Positions 10,421 through 20,626 of a stretch of DNA of 64,000 bases are shown piece after piece (the first letter of the stretch is position 1; each line of letters opens with the position of its first letter). The stretch is from the NCBI GenBank assembly GCA_014885115.2, contig WKLE02004380.1, forward strand, positions 44,699 through 108,698, written 5' to 3'. The stretch is from Asterionellopsis glacialis. Lineage: Eukaryota; Bacillariophyta; Plagiogrammaphyceae; Rhaphoneidales; Asterionellopsidaceae. The translations under genes were made by a program, and so were the position numbers. The notes below the pieces were generated by a model. That model saw only the letters and a list, made by a program, of their open reading frames with translations. It searched no databases and was not told the origin of the DNA.

Positions 10421-12133
10421 CTACTTGAGTGGGTCTGATGAAAGAGCTGGTGTCTCTTCAGCTGTTTTGCTTTTCTTTGATTCTTTGTATTGATCTCCAA
10501 TTTTTTGAGTAGATTTGCGTATCAATAAATTTAAACACGTTCCAAAGATAAAGGCATAAAAAGTAGAAGCAAGAGAATTGACATTGAATGGCATACTCAT
10601 ATCAGGCACCGGTGGCATCAATAGAAGAGTGTTGGAAACCAGTTCAAATGATTTAAAACTGTCTTGATGGCATTGCTGAGTAGCAGAAGAAGGGTCGCCA
10701 TCACACTGTTGTTGTTGACCATCCTCCATCAAAAATGGTCTCATGGTGGCAATGGAAGGGGGCAATTCAATCCCACGATTTGGATCGCCAGGAAACTGCT
10801 GGAATGCCAAGAGTACAGGATCGTAATCGACCGATACCTGGAAGGTCGAATTCGCACGTATGACAGTATGTAGATACATTTGAGTTGATCCATCCTCATT
10901 CCAAGACATTAGGGGTGACAGTGATTGTTGGTTTGATTCAAAACGGAGAGTGTGCCACTTTGGCTTCACTATGTTCGGAAAGATATCTGTTATATTGACC
11001 TCAACTGATATTGAATCGTGGCGATTTTCCAGCATAGTTATTAGCGTTCCTGAATTGGCAATACCATGTCTACGGTGGATTTTCCTGTAGAAGCGTATAA
11101 CATCCTCGTCCTGTTTGATTCGCGTAGAAGCCTTTTCGGATGGAGTAAAAGGAACTAAGATTGTTGACCAATCCTGATAATGCTTCAATTCTTGAGTATG
11201 ACTTCTAAAGGATCCCAGATGAATTGTTTCTAAAACCGTTGAACTGGAAAATGGACATGGTTTAGTTGAATGTCCCGGTAAAATGTCAGAAAGTGGTAAA
11301 GCTTTTGGAGCTTTGCCACTGTTGTTTGGAAACACTGCGGAATATTGCATACCACGATGGACACGAATCATCAAATCATGGGTGAAGTCTTCTTCAAAAT
11401 TAATATCAATCCATTTACTTCGCCGATTTGTACTCGGGGTATCCTGATTTCCCAAGAGCCGACTTGACATCGCTGCAACATCTCCGGCCAATATCCCAGA
11501 ATTTCTCCCACATGGCAAAGCTTCAGTAAATGCATACATACCTTCTGATGACATTGGTGATCCTTGTACAGGCAAAATCAGTTGTAGTTGTATTAAGTTG
11601 CTTTCTTTTTCAAATTTAGTATAAATCCAACGATGCAATCGTGACTGTCTCACTGAGTCAAGTGGAGCCACCACAATTCGTTGTGCATGCAAGTATCGAA
11701 GTATGGATTCAAAGTGATTCTCTCGTTCTTCTATCGCAGACTTTTCCTTGTTGTTATTATTATTATTATTATTGTCATGAGGAAACCATACTTTTATGGA
11801 CACACCTGATGGTCCCATAATTCGTTCTATATTATTATCCGTTTGGTTTGCTGTTTCCTTTGAAAAATCTTCCTCCTTGATAGATTGTGATGGAGAGGAT
11901 CCAGTTTGGATCAAAATACGTCTCGCACCACCCAATGTCTGAAGCTGCACCAAATTTTTATGAATAGGAATGGGAGTTACAGATGATGGAGAAAATATGG
12001 AAACTGTTTCTAATTGTATATCTTGAGATGCGTCGCTAGCTCTAATCCCAACAGTTATCCGTTCATTGTATTGAAAAGTTGTTTTTTTGGAGATTGTTTG
12101 TCCTTGGGTTGGCGCATTAGTTTCCGCTTCCAT
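10421..12133 (-). CDS. PIGT: GPI transamidase subunit PIG-T (Gpi16 family)
   Basis: A single exon of 570 residues. The C-terminus carries the family's hallmark: LLLMPPVPDMSMPFNVNSLA followed by a hydrophobic membrane segment (about residues 518-540) and a short basic cytosolic tail. This matches the PDFSMPYNV motif ahead of the single transmembrane helix of animal PIG-T. FPGDPNRGIELPP corresponds to the DPNHGFYV block. ALPCGRNSGILAG and HRGMQYSAVFPN fit the lumenal domain. PIG-T stabilises the GPI transamidase that attaches preassembled GPI anchors to proteins in the ER. A run of Asn codons (ATT repeats on the plus strand, 11753-11777) adds a poly-Asn loop. The ORF starts MEAETNAP without the expected signal peptide, so either a short upstream exon has been missed or the family's N-terminus has diverged. 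The gene is divergent from the IPMK gene. Confidence 0.82.
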   Translation of the reverse strand: MEAETNAPTQGQTISKKTTFQYNERITVGIRASDASQDIQLETVSIFSPSSVTPIPIHKNLVQLQTLGGARRILIQTGSSPSQSIKEEDFSKETANQTDNNIERIMGPSGVSIKVWFPHDNNNNNNNNKEKSAIEERENHFESILRYLHAQRIVVAPLDSVRQSRLHRWIYTKFEKESNLIQLQLILPVQGSPMSSEGMYAFTEALPCGRNSGILAGDVAAMSSRLLGNQDTPSTNRRSKWIDINFEEDFTHDLMIRVHRGMQYSAVFPNNSGKAPKALPLSDILPGHSTKPCPFSSSTVLETIHLGSFRSHTQELKHYQDWSTILVPFTPSEKASTRIKQDEDVIRFYRKIHRRHGIANSGTLITMLENRHDSISVEVNITDIFPNIVKPKWHTLRFESNQQSLSPLMSWNEDGSTQMYLHTVIRANSTFQVSVDYDPVLLAFQQFPGDPNRGIELPPSIATMRPFLMEDGQQQQCDGDPSSATQQCHQDSFKSFELVSNTLLLMPPVPDMSMPFNVNSLASTFYAFIFGTCLNLLIRKSTQKIGDQYKESKKSKTAEETPALSSDPLK

Positions 12134-12728
12134 TTTATAGTATTTTTATGTAGCCGTCCAGATTAGCAACTTTCATCCAAAACCTATCCTTTCCAATGGA
12201 ATGTAGTCCACTAATTCAAGGATATGACCTCTCTAGTATTGGTTTTTGTTTCCCTCAGTTGACTGAATTTTGGTCATGTTGTCGTCTTTGTTGCTGTGAG
12301 ACAAGACGCGACCCAAGCACGAAAACCTTGATTTTGAGATTTTACTTTTGCACCCCACTTTCTTTCACTGCATGCAGGTGCGCGCAGGGCAAGCTTTCTC
12401 TTCACAGGACTATTCCTATCTCTAATCGAGAAGAAGTTGATTCTTTCTGAAAAAAATAGATGATGACGAAAAATTAATTACCCTGTAAGAACTTGGACTA
12501 TTCTCCGGAAATTCAAATTTCATTCGCATCGCCTGACACTCTCTAGAGAGCGTGACAAGTGACAACAAAGGCCATGCCCTCGACTACTGTATGATCAAAA
12601 CTACGTCTCGCACACAACTCGGGATGATGACTACCAGTATGCATTTCACATTGATGTGGTGAGAAGATAGAGATTGGTGTCCTCTGACTCTTGTTGACAG
12701 TTATTGAATTTTTTTCACACAATAAAAG
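12134..12728. promoter_or_regulatory. Divergent intergenic region between PIG-T and IPMK
   Basis: About 595 bp shared by two head-to-head genes. It contains one CTCTAGAG palindrome at 12541-12548 and no recognisable gene. I searched the minus strand for a PIG-T signal-peptide exon and found none that would splice in frame. Confidence 0.4.
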
Positions 12729-13925
12729 ATGCCAGGAAATTCGAGTTTGACAAAGGAAGGACATCCTTGGATTGATTGTTCAGATCGGTCACTTCAAGGT
12801 ACGATTCTTTGTGCAGGTTTTAAGCGTAGTAGAACAATTCTTCCTCAAACAAAGATTAGTAATGGTGGGGGGGCTAAACCATTCCTTCATCAAGCGGGAG
12901 GGCTTTCAAATCATAAAAGACCTCTACTATCAATTAATATGGACCATGGTGGTGATAATAATGATGATGGTGACGACGAGAATGGTGGGTACGTATTGAA
13001 ACCTCTACGAAGAGATCATCGTGGATATCTTGAAATTGCATTCTACGAAGCCATTGCCGCTTCGCAATGGGAGGAAACAGGTGATTCGCACACTAATAAA
13101 TGGATAACTTTTATTCAAAGAGTATTATTGGGTGATGTTGACGATTATGAAACTTTCATAAAAGAAGTTGACTTTATCAAGCATTTGTCCATCTTTACAC
13201 CCAATTATTATGGAGTAATTTGTCGAAACGCAACAAACGACCCATCGTCATCATCATGGCTCAATAGTAATATTGAAAATGATGGTGCAAGTAAATGGCA
13301 AGAAGAATTTGATACGGAAGAAATACCACCCAATTCGTATCTTATCCTCCGTAATGCGACACAAGGATTTGCAAAGCCTTGTGTGATTGATTTAAAAATG
13401 GGTGTACAAACATATGAACCAACAGCATCCATTGACAAACAATTGAGGGAACGTCAAAAATATCCACAACAATTAAAATTTGGATTTCGTATTACTGGGA
13501 TGCGAGTATATGACCCACATCATGAAGATGCAGATGACTCTGGGTATCGAATATTTTCTAAACACTATGGACGACATCTTAAAACTCAACAGGATGTCAT
13601 GGACGCTTTGCGAATTTTTGTATCATCAAAAACCAGAAGCAAATTGGAACAAAGTCATAGTCAAACATCGAGGATGCTAGGAGACTTGATATCGAAATTA
13701 TACCAGTTGGAACTTTGTTTCCAGAAGAATAAGGAATTGTCGTTTTATGCGAGTTCAATTCTAATCATACGGGAAGGTGATCTTACGAAAGGCAACTTTG
13801 ATTGTTGTCTCAAGACGATTGACTTTGGCCATGTCTGTAGAAAGACAGGCGGAGATCAGGGGTATATTCATGGAATACAAACTTTAAGGACTATACTTGA
13901 AGAGTTGCTACAAGAAGAAACTTGA
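12729..13925 (+). CDS. Inositol polyphosphate multikinase (IPK family)
   Basis: An intronless gene of 398 residues. The IPK catalytic signature PxxxDxKxG is present as PCVIDLKMG (residues 217-225). The family's C-terminal elements follow: SFYASSILIIREG (the SSLL motif), then CLKTIDFGHV with the metal-binding Asp at 365, and DQGYIHGIQTL. An N-terminal GYVLKPLRRDHRGYLEIAFYE matches the ATP-lysine and Glu region. FTPNYYGV fits the P.YYG block. IPMK-type enzymes phosphorylate Ins(1,4,5)P3 stepwise to InsP4 and InsP5. Members of the family also include IP3-3-kinases and InsP6 kinases, and the length and order here best suit the multikinase group of plants and algae, by inference. An acidic Asp/Asn stretch near residues 75-88 looks disordered. 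The start is the only ATG close to the domain, in AAGATGCCA. Confidence 0.88.
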   Translation: MPGNSSLTKEGHPWIDCSDRSLQGTILCAGFKRSRTILPQTKISNGGGAKPFLHQAGGLSNHKRPLLSINMDHGGDNNDDGDDENGGYVLKPLRRDHRGYLEIAFYEAIAASQWEETGDSHTNKWITFIQRVLLGDVDDYETFIKEVDFIKHLSIFTPNYYGVICRNATNDPSSSSWLNSNIENDGASKWQEEFDTEEIPPNSYLILRNATQGFAKPCVIDLKMGVQTYEPTASIDKQLRERQKYPQQLKFGFRITGMRVYDPHHEDADDSGYRIFSKHYGRHLKTQQDVMDALRIFVSSKTRSKLEQSHSQTSRMLGDLISKLYQLELCFQKNKELSFYASSILIIREGDLTKGNFDCCLKTIDFGHVCRKTGGDQGYIHGIQTLRTILEELLQEET

Positions 13926-14044
13926 AAAAATGTGATTGCTATCAATCTTAATAACAAGCTCTATAATTGTTAATTGTATCCACAAAGCATCCATAGAAAG
14001 TAGCTCAGTCGTATTATTAGTGCTCATGACTTCAGTGTTTCTAT

Positions 14045-15130
14045 TCACTTCCAACGATGGCGCAAATCATCGTTCCTTGGAGATAATCCAATATCAGAGT
14101 GTTTGTCCACGATATCTGACAGTAGAGCATGATGACCCGGTTCTAGTTCCAGTACCTGAGATAGCTCTGCCACAAATTGAGAGCCAGGACTGAGAGTACG
14201 TGAGCGATAGTGTTCTGATTCAAAAGATGAGGCAGTTTCTCGTGGACTTTTTGTATGATGAAAAGCAGGGTCTGTTTTCTTTGTTTCTGAAGTTGATTTC
14301 CACTTTGGTTGCTGAGCATGATCGTGCATTTCTTGGGTTTTCAACTGCAATAAATGCACTACTAAGCCACGAAGTTCGTCATTTTCTTTCTCCAGGGATT
14401 TTATGTGTTTTTCCTGCAACTGAAGCATTCGGGATACATCATCATTTATTGGCTCTTTACCTCCACCCCTTGCCATATTTCCTGTTGGTCGCCTACTTAA
14501 GGGTGACCGTGGACGTTGTGGTTGTTGAGTTGAATATTGGTATGAGGCTTCTGCCCATCCTTCCTCTGTAGGATTTTGGGGCGTTGTTCTTCTTGATCGT
14601 TCCTCGTATCCCGGTGATCTAGCTGTTGCACTTCTTGATCGTTCCTCGTATCCTGGTGATCTATCTGCTGAGGAAAATCTTGATTGATTCCACTCTTCCC
14701 GAGAAGGATTTGATCTTGTCCTTCTTGAATGTTCGTCGTCTTCTGGTGACCTGGTTGTATGGGAATATTTTTGTTGATTCTCTAGTTCTGAATAGACGGA
14801 AAAGGGAGGTGATTGTACTGGATCATTGTAATCTGTTTGTTCGTCTATAAAATCAGTTTTGTCCAGTTTCCTACGTGATTCTGACCATGTTCTAGCTTGT
14901 GGCGGTGGTGGTGGCGGCTCAGTAGTATGCTTGGTAAAAGAAGGAGATCGAAAATTATTTCTGACAGGAGAGGAAGCATTGAGGTACCCACCCTTTACGT
15001 CCTCAATAGAATCCTTTGTCATTCTGAGTAATCTATCCACCCGAAAAGCTAAATCATCGCTATCTGTTTGTGTCCCGGAGGGAACACCCCCCTTTCGTTG
15101 GTTTGCTGATGCTGTAAAATAATTGCTCAT
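14045..15130 (-). CDS. Uncharacterised Ser/Arg-rich coiled-coil protein
   Basis: An intronless ORF of 361 residues with no family I recognise. It is rich in Ser, Arg, Pro and Glu and mostly looks disordered. It contains a PPPPPP tract near residue 73, a duplicated RSPGYEERSR unit (encoded by a near-identical direct repeat around 14590-14665), and one short predicted coiled coil near residues 230-265 (MLQLQEKHIKSLEKENDELR). The C-terminus has a conserved-looking block, FVAELSQVLELEPGHHALLSD. Many SP and RSP motifs suggest phosphorylation by proline-directed kinases. A centrosomal or cytoskeletal role would suit this architecture, but nothing proves it. It is convergent with IPMK, the stops being about 120 bp apart. 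Confidence 0.6.
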   Translation of the reverse strand: MSNYFTASANQRKGGVPSGTQTDSDDLAFRVDRLLRMTKDSIEDVKGGYLNASSPVRNNFRSPSFTKHTTEPPPPPPQARTWSESRRKLDKTDFIDEQTDYNDPVQSPPFSVYSELENQQKYSHTTRSPEDDEHSRRTRSNPSREEWNQSRFSSADRSPGYEERSRSATARSPGYEERSRRTTPQNPTEEGWAEASYQYSTQQPQRPRSPLSRRPTGNMARGGGKEPINDDVSRMLQLQEKHIKSLEKENDELRGLVVHLLQLKTQEMHDHAQQPKWKSTSETKKTDPAFHHTKSPRETASSFESEHYRSRTLSPGSQFVAELSQVLELEPGHHALLSDIVDKHSDIGLSPRNDDLRHRWK

Positions 15131-15844
15131 CTTTATCTACGACCAACTTTTTGACTTCTTTCGGTTGAATATTTCTGTAGAGCCAACTTCAAACTTCGCA
15201 TAACTTCATTCCTCTCCTTATTTTGTTAGCAAGTGAATGTCATTGACCACACCGTTTTATAGCTTCCGTTGGTGAATATTTTGTGAAGCATTGCAATTTG
15301 CGGTGTCTGGAGGGAGGCGCCAAGAGAGGAGGATGGATATGTGCATAAATTTTTTAATTTCATAAAAGTTAAAGATAATTTACAAACACTTCCCAGCGTT
15401 TCTTGCGTGAATTTTTTCGCGCAGTTTGTTGAAGTCTCAATTTTTGCCGTTAGAAATTAGAAAAGGACACATCGTTTGAGTGCACGCCAAATCTGATCAA
15501 AATTTCAAAACGGCCATTATTCGCGTTTTTCTGCAAACACACCAAAGAAGAGAAACTTCAGGCTCTCTAGAGAGCTAGAGCAATACCCGCTGTAGTCTAT
15601 CTAGCCTAGGACTCTAGAGATCAAGTCTCTCTCTAGAGGACTCTAGAGAGGACCCTACGAGTAGGACTACATACACTCTAGACACAGCCCTAGTATAGAT
15701 CCTAGAAGTCCTAATTGAACAAGAAGAGTTGAATTATACGAGATCCACTGTTCAACGAAATTTTCTTGCGGCTATTGGGTTATCCTTCTCTTAAAGTAAC
15801 TACCCCAAAGGACATTAACATCAATAAAGAGAGAGCAAATCGCG
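15131..15844. promoter_or_regulatory. Intergenic region upstream of NCAPD3 with a CTCTAGAG cluster
   Basis: This 714-bp region separates two divergent genes. Between 15563 and 15647 it holds four copies of CTCTAGAG, one within the longer palindrome CTCTCTAGAGAG, and several TCTAG or CTAG half-forms down to about 15700. The cluster lies about 200 bp upstream of the NCAPD3 start. No gene was found here. Confidence 0.5.
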
Positions 15845-18800
15845 ATGGAAAACCAAGACGACGCCTCCACCGGTGTACAAGAAGATGTGAAGGATGGCAT
15901 CGTGGCATTGCTCAGGTACGCAAATGCTGGTGATTCATCCTTTATTGAAGAATCAGAATCACCAGTACACCTCTGCAAATCGTTACTTAAATCTCTTCAC
16001 AACCTACAAGATTCGAAAGAATTTCAAACGTCAAACACAGATACAGAGACAAAAGTCTCAGAAGAGTCATCACCAGAATTCATCCGTACGAACATGCAAG
16101 GATACAACAACAAATCAAAGCAACAACAGCTAACCGCATCAACTGTTACTATTCGTGATGCCCTCGGAAACTTACCTTCTTCCGAAACGTCACAAATAGC
16201 TCCTGTCCTTACGTCACTTTTGACAGACAGGGTGGATACTGCTGATCTGCTCCCAGCAACACAAGACATTCAAGCTAACGAAGAAGCTATGGGGTTGGCA
16301 GCAGTCACCATCAGTAAACTAGGTTTAGTCGCTGCTCAGCTCTATGCTGAACTTATTGGTATGTTTGGAGCCTGGGGGGCTGGTTTGATTGATGTAGGTG
16401 CACTTAGTAGTTTGTCCGCTTTGCTACGAAGATGGTGCGTAGAGTGTCGGGGAAGAGAAACGAATGAAAGCAAAAAGAGAAATTTAACCGGCAACAAGCG
16501 AAAAGCTCCTAAGAGCAAAAAACAAAAGTTGTCGAAACGCTCACGTAGGAAAGTCGTTATATTCGATAGCGATGACGAGGATGAAGACGAAGATTATAAT
16601 TGCGACGACTTTCATCAAGATGACATAGAAAGGGACAGCACTCTTTTTACAGATGATGATGAAGACACAAGTAGTGGGTCCTCATTATCTTCCGAAGAGC
16701 TTATCCTTGGAGGGCTACGCCTAGCCCTTACTTTAAGTAAGATCCCCTCTCAAAAAGAATTCATGAGCTGGTCTTCTGATGCACGAGAAGCACTTCTTGA
16801 TGCGATTGTAGTGGCACTTGCTACCACGTCTGCCCTGGCATCAAACTCAAAACAAGACAAGGTTGCTAGTGAATTGGCAAAGTCAGTCGTGTCAACGATC
16901 ACAGAAGTATTGCCAAACTGCGTATGCGTGGGGGGTATCGATGGTGATGGAGATCTTGCAAGTCAAGAGAAAGCACACGAGACCTCGGTTTTTATTCTAA
17001 GAGGGCTTCATCCAATCATTTCAATGCAAATGGAACTCCCAAACGGCCAAGCTGGTAAAGAGGCTGCCAACAATGATGCAGTTTCAGTACTTCAGAAATT
17101 TATTGAGTCCGTTTCTGAAGAATGTATCAAGTATGAAAATCAAGGGAAGGGTAACACACCGGATTCTGTAGCAACTCCAAAGTCTGCAAGGAATAGCAGG
17201 TCTATTGATAGAAATAGAAACCGTCTTTCTCTTGATGCCTCTACACCTGTCACAGGTCGTAAGGAACGGAGAAAGCGGGTCTCATTTGGAGGGGACATCA
17301 GCAATGATCAGCTGGTTGCCCCACCGACACTTAAGAAATCTCTTACAACCCCCAGAAGGAGTAGATCTCGCACATCGCCTGCACGTTTCGCTGACCAGCC
17401 TCGCCCAATTTTGAGTGCGACGATAGGAATGCTGCAGAAACTGGCCACCTCTAAAGGGCTGGAAAGAGCTGGAGTAAGGACCAGAGCTATCTCAACTTTG
17501 GAGAAGTGCCTTCCTCACTTGCCTGTGAAGGAACGCTCTCATTTTCTCAAGTTTTTAATTCAGCTCTGCCATTCAAAGGTGTCATCCCATCGTTTGCTTG
17601 GAGCTGAGGTTATCGGCTCTGTGCTCGGTGAAGAATGGCTTTGGAAAGAGCATACGAACTCCTCTAGTTTATCTCCTGCCTTATTTCGATTAACAGGCAC
17701 TCCGAAGAGCTCCTCCAAGACCCCAACTTCCAGACGAAGTTCGCTATCCCCTCTTATCGAAAGTGCTAAAGAGAACATGCACTTGGCACTTCTGAATGTC
17801 CTACATGGGCGTCTTAGCGACAAGATTCCTGCAGTACGTGCTCGATCTGCCTTTTCGCTTGCAGATGCCCTGCGGAAAATATCTGAGGAAGAGTTGGATT
17901 TAAAGAATCTAGATGGTTCTTGGGCCGTTTTTGAAGAGTCCATGGATTCCGCAGCTAGCACAATCCTCTTGTCCCTTCGGAAGCGTGCTGCACGTGATGA
18001 CAGAGCTACAGTAAAAAGAGGAGCCGTAACTGCATTGGTTGAACTTCTAATTCTTGGTGAGACTTGCACTTTCAAAGGAAACAATCGCTTATGTATTTCT
18101 GAAACAGATGTTTCGATTCTGACAAGTCTATGTGGAGATAACTCAGTATCAACAAGGAAGTCAGCCGCAGAAGCTATTTCGAATCTTTTGAAAAAATGCC
18201 ATTATTCTGGTCACTGTTCTGATGAAACGACATTCATGCTAGAACATGCATGGTCTAGCGCTGTGCTACCTTTAATTCTTGATCCCGAAACAGCTTGTGC
18301 CTCGAAAACAGTCGAAATGTTTACTTCCATTGTGATCGATCCGTTGGTTGAGGTCGGTGGCAATGAAGTCGAATGGGAAGATGAAAGCGAAAAACGTCGC
18401 TACATGACTGCTTGGAGAATTTTGGCTCATATAAGTGAGAATTCTCGGCAAGAGGGTGCTGCACGTGGAGAGACAGGGTCTCTGAAAGCTGCACTTAAAA
18501 AACTTCTGTCCGGATCAGATAGTGCCAACAAGAACGTGGCTCGTTTGCTGTTGAGAGAAATTCATCGAGTAACATCAACCACGCTCGACTCCAAGACTTT
18601 AGACTCTGTGAATAATGAAAATGATTTGTTCAGCGATGATAGAGAGGCTCAGCGCATAGGGGTGTGGTGTCTTCTTGATGCGTTTGTCGACTGCCTGAAT
18701 TCGTCTGGACAAGACTTCCGCCATGTCGCACAGATAATCAAACAAAGTTCAATCGATGTTCAGTTTCTAGCAGCATCCTGGGAATCAATGCTTGAGCTCT

Positions 18801-20587
18801 CTTTGTCGTCGGACACACCCGAACAATGCAGAGCACCTCTGAAGGGTTCGATGCGGTATAGTCTTCGGGTTCTCTCGATGCTAGCACCACTTGTACCAGT
18901 GAAAGACGCGTCATCTTCTTTAAAAAGGCTTAAGTTTTTACTGAGCGTGTTTATGCTAACACCAGACCTTGTTGGGCCTGCAATTTCGGCTCTATGTGCT
19001 CTAACAAAACATAATGACCAAGGTTGGACTCCGTCACAAATCCAAGAAGAATGCTCAGAATGGATCCAGTATCTATACAAGAGTTGTGAAGAATCGCTGA
19101 CTTCATTTATATCCAACAAGTCTACCGACATCAATATATCGGCGTCTGAGCAGGAACGCCGCCTTGTTCGATCGCTTTTTACTGTAGGTGAATTATCGAT
19201 GATTGGTTTCAAACCTGATGAAGATTCAGCCTCGATGAAAACGGCAACAGGTGATGATCCGATTGCTGGACTTTATGAGCGTCCTTCGAACCTTCTATTG
19301 AATTTGTTACAGGCAACATTGTCTAAACATCTTCCGAAGAATGATAGTGATCATTTAGAGCCTCGATTAACTCCTGATGCGGCTAGAGCACATGCGTTCA
19401 CAGCACTAGGGAAGCTATGTCTTCGAGACGAATCTCTCGCTAAGAGATGCCTTAATATTCTGGCCCGTGAGCTTCACCAAAACATGGACGACATGTCCCC
19501 TTCTGTTCAAAGCAATGCCCTACTAGTGCTTGGCGATCTCTGTGTGAAGTACACAAATTTAGTGGACAGGTACCTACCGGTAATGGCTGCGTGCCTTCAG
19601 TCAGGGAACACTTTGACCACTTATTCAGCACAGGGTGCTGCACTGGTTCGCAAACACGCAGTTCTAATGCTCTCCACCCTACTTCTCCAAGACTACATCA
19701 AGTGGCGTGGACTACTCTTTCACCGATTCCTCGTCGCCTCTGCCGATAAAGACGAAGGAGTCGCAAAATTAGCCGAAATGACTTTGTGTGGCCCATTACT
19801 TGGTAGATATCCAAAGTTATTCTTCAATAATTTTGTTGAGTCGCTGTTTGTGCTCAACAGATGTTCTGCTCACCCGATCTATGCTGCTGCTGCATCTAAT
19901 GGGGACAATGGTGCAGGCATTGCAGTCGGATTCGATGGTATAAATCTCCGTGGGCCCTCTGGGAGGAATTCTCGGATCCAAATGTATAAATTAATGCTTT
20001 CCAACATGAGTGATGAAGAAAAAATTGGAGTTACTGCTAGAATTGCTAAAGAAGTTCTCGGTGGAGCTCTGGAAAGTAATGGTGATTTGGGGAGAATCTG
20101 CAGGACACCTCCTCATGACTTGTCCATGATACAAGAGCCAAGAAGTAGTGGAACTGAGCGAGATGAGAGTGCATATAATGTACTGAGCGATGCCTTCGCA
20201 ATTCTTGTGAGCCCATCTCTCCGAGTTGGCCGAGTAGGAACAAATAGCGAAGACGAAATCGAAGAAGCTGATGCAAATAAACCAGCCCAAATTGCTGTTG
20301 CTGCCAAAGGAAAGTTACTTTCAAAGATCAGTAGAAAGCATCTTATTGAAATTGTGCTTCCAATCCTTTGCAATCTGAAGGTGATTCTACAAGAGAGTTC
20401 CTCTCCTTTGCTGCGGGATCTTATGCGCTACATTGTAGAAATTTTTCGAGTTTATAAGACGGAGGTCAAAGAGTTCCTAGCAAGCGATCCCACACTGCTG
20501 CAAGAAGTTGAGTATGACGCTCGACAATTTCAGAAAGCTCAGAAATCAGAAACGCCACTACGTGTAGTAGCAGTTGCAGCAGGCTAA
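15845..20587 (+). CDS. NCAPD3: Condensin II complex subunit D3
   Basis: A very long intronless ORF of 1,580 residues built of helical HEAT-like repeats. The strongest signature is near residues 1260-1330: AALVRKHAVLMLSTLLLQDY, IKWRGLLFHRFLVA and LLGRYPKLFFNNFVESLFVL, as in NCAPD3 of animals and plants. Residues 200-285 form a basic nuclear-localisation-like segment (KRKAPKSKKQKLSKRSRRK) followed by an Asp/Glu-rich run. Residues 445-520 hold many S/T-P and RR-S sites, a probable phosphoregulated linker. NCAPD3 is the HEAT subunit that binds the kleisin NCAPH2 in nuclear condensin II. The partner NCAPH2 lies about 10 kb upstream on the same strand. The stop is only 39 bp from the proposed end of the convergent ferrochelatase gene, so the 3' UTRs must overlap. 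Confidence 0.93.
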   Translation: MENQDDASTGVQEDVKDGIVALLRYANAGDSSFIEESESPVHLCKSLLKSLHNLQDSKEFQTSNTDTETKVSEESSPEFIRTNMQGYNNKSKQQQLTASTVTIRDALGNLPSSETSQIAPVLTSLLTDRVDTADLLPATQDIQANEEAMGLAAVTISKLGLVAAQLYAELIGMFGAWGAGLIDVGALSSLSALLRRWCVECRGRETNESKKRNLTGNKRKAPKSKKQKLSKRSRRKVVIFDSDDEDEDEDYNCDDFHQDDIERDSTLFTDDDEDTSSGSSLSSEELILGGLRLALTLSKIPSQKEFMSWSSDAREALLDAIVVALATTSALASNSKQDKVASELAKSVVSTITEVLPNCVCVGGIDGDGDLASQEKAHETSVFILRGLHPIISMQMELPNGQAGKEAANNDAVSVLQKFIESVSEECIKYENQGKGNTPDSVATPKSARNSRSIDRNRNRLSLDASTPVTGRKERRKRVSFGGDISNDQLVAPPTLKKSLTTPRRSRSRTSPARFADQPRPILSATIGMLQKLATSKGLERAGVRTRAISTLEKCLPHLPVKERSHFLKFLIQLCHSKVSSHRLLGAEVIGSVLGEEWLWKEHTNSSSLSPALFRLTGTPKSSSKTPTSRRSSLSPLIESAKENMHLALLNVLHGRLSDKIPAVRARSAFSLADALRKISEEELDLKNLDGSWAVFEESMDSAASTILLSLRKRAARDDRATVKRGAVTALVELLILGETCTFKGNNRLCISETDVSILTSLCGDNSVSTRKSAAEAISNLLKKCHYSGHCSDETTFMLEHAWSSAVLPLILDPETACASKTVEMFTSIVIDPLVEVGGNEVEWEDESEKRRYMTAWRILAHISENSRQEGAARGETGSLKAALKKLLSGSDSANKNVARLLLREIHRVTSTTLDSKTLDSVNNENDLFSDDREAQRIGVWCLLDAFVDCLNSSGQDFRHVAQIIKQSSIDVQFLAASWESMLELSLSSDTPEQCRAPLKGSMRYSLRVLSMLAPLVPVKDASSSLKRLKFLLSVFMLTPDLVGPAISALCALTKHNDQGWTPSQIQEECSEWIQYLYKSCEESLTSFISNKSTDINISASEQERRLVRSLFTVGELSMIGFKPDEDSASMKTATGDDPIAGLYERPSNLLLNLLQATLSKHLPKNDSDHLEPRLTPDAARAHAFTALGKLCLRDESLAKRCLNILARELHQNMDDMSPSVQSNALLVLGDLCVKYTNLVDRYLPVMAACLQSGNTLTTYSAQGAALVRKHAVLMLSTLLLQDYIKWRGLLFHRFLVASADKDEGVAKLAEMTLCGPLLGRYPKLFFNNFVESLFVLNRCSAHPIYAAAASNGDNGAGIAVGFDGINLRGPSGRNSRIQMYKLMLSNMSDEEKIGVTARIAKEVLGGALESNGDLGRICRTPPHDLSMIQEPRSSGTERDESAYNVLSDAFAILVSPSLRVGRVGTNSEDEIEEADANKPAQIAVAAKGKLLSKISRKHLIEIVLPILCNLKVILQESSSPLLRDLMRYIVEIFRVYKTEVKEFLASDPTLLQEVEYDARQFQKAQKSETPLRVVAVAAG

Positions 20588-20626
20588 ATAATCGCATTTT
20601 AGGGATAAAATTTTAAATGAAGAATT

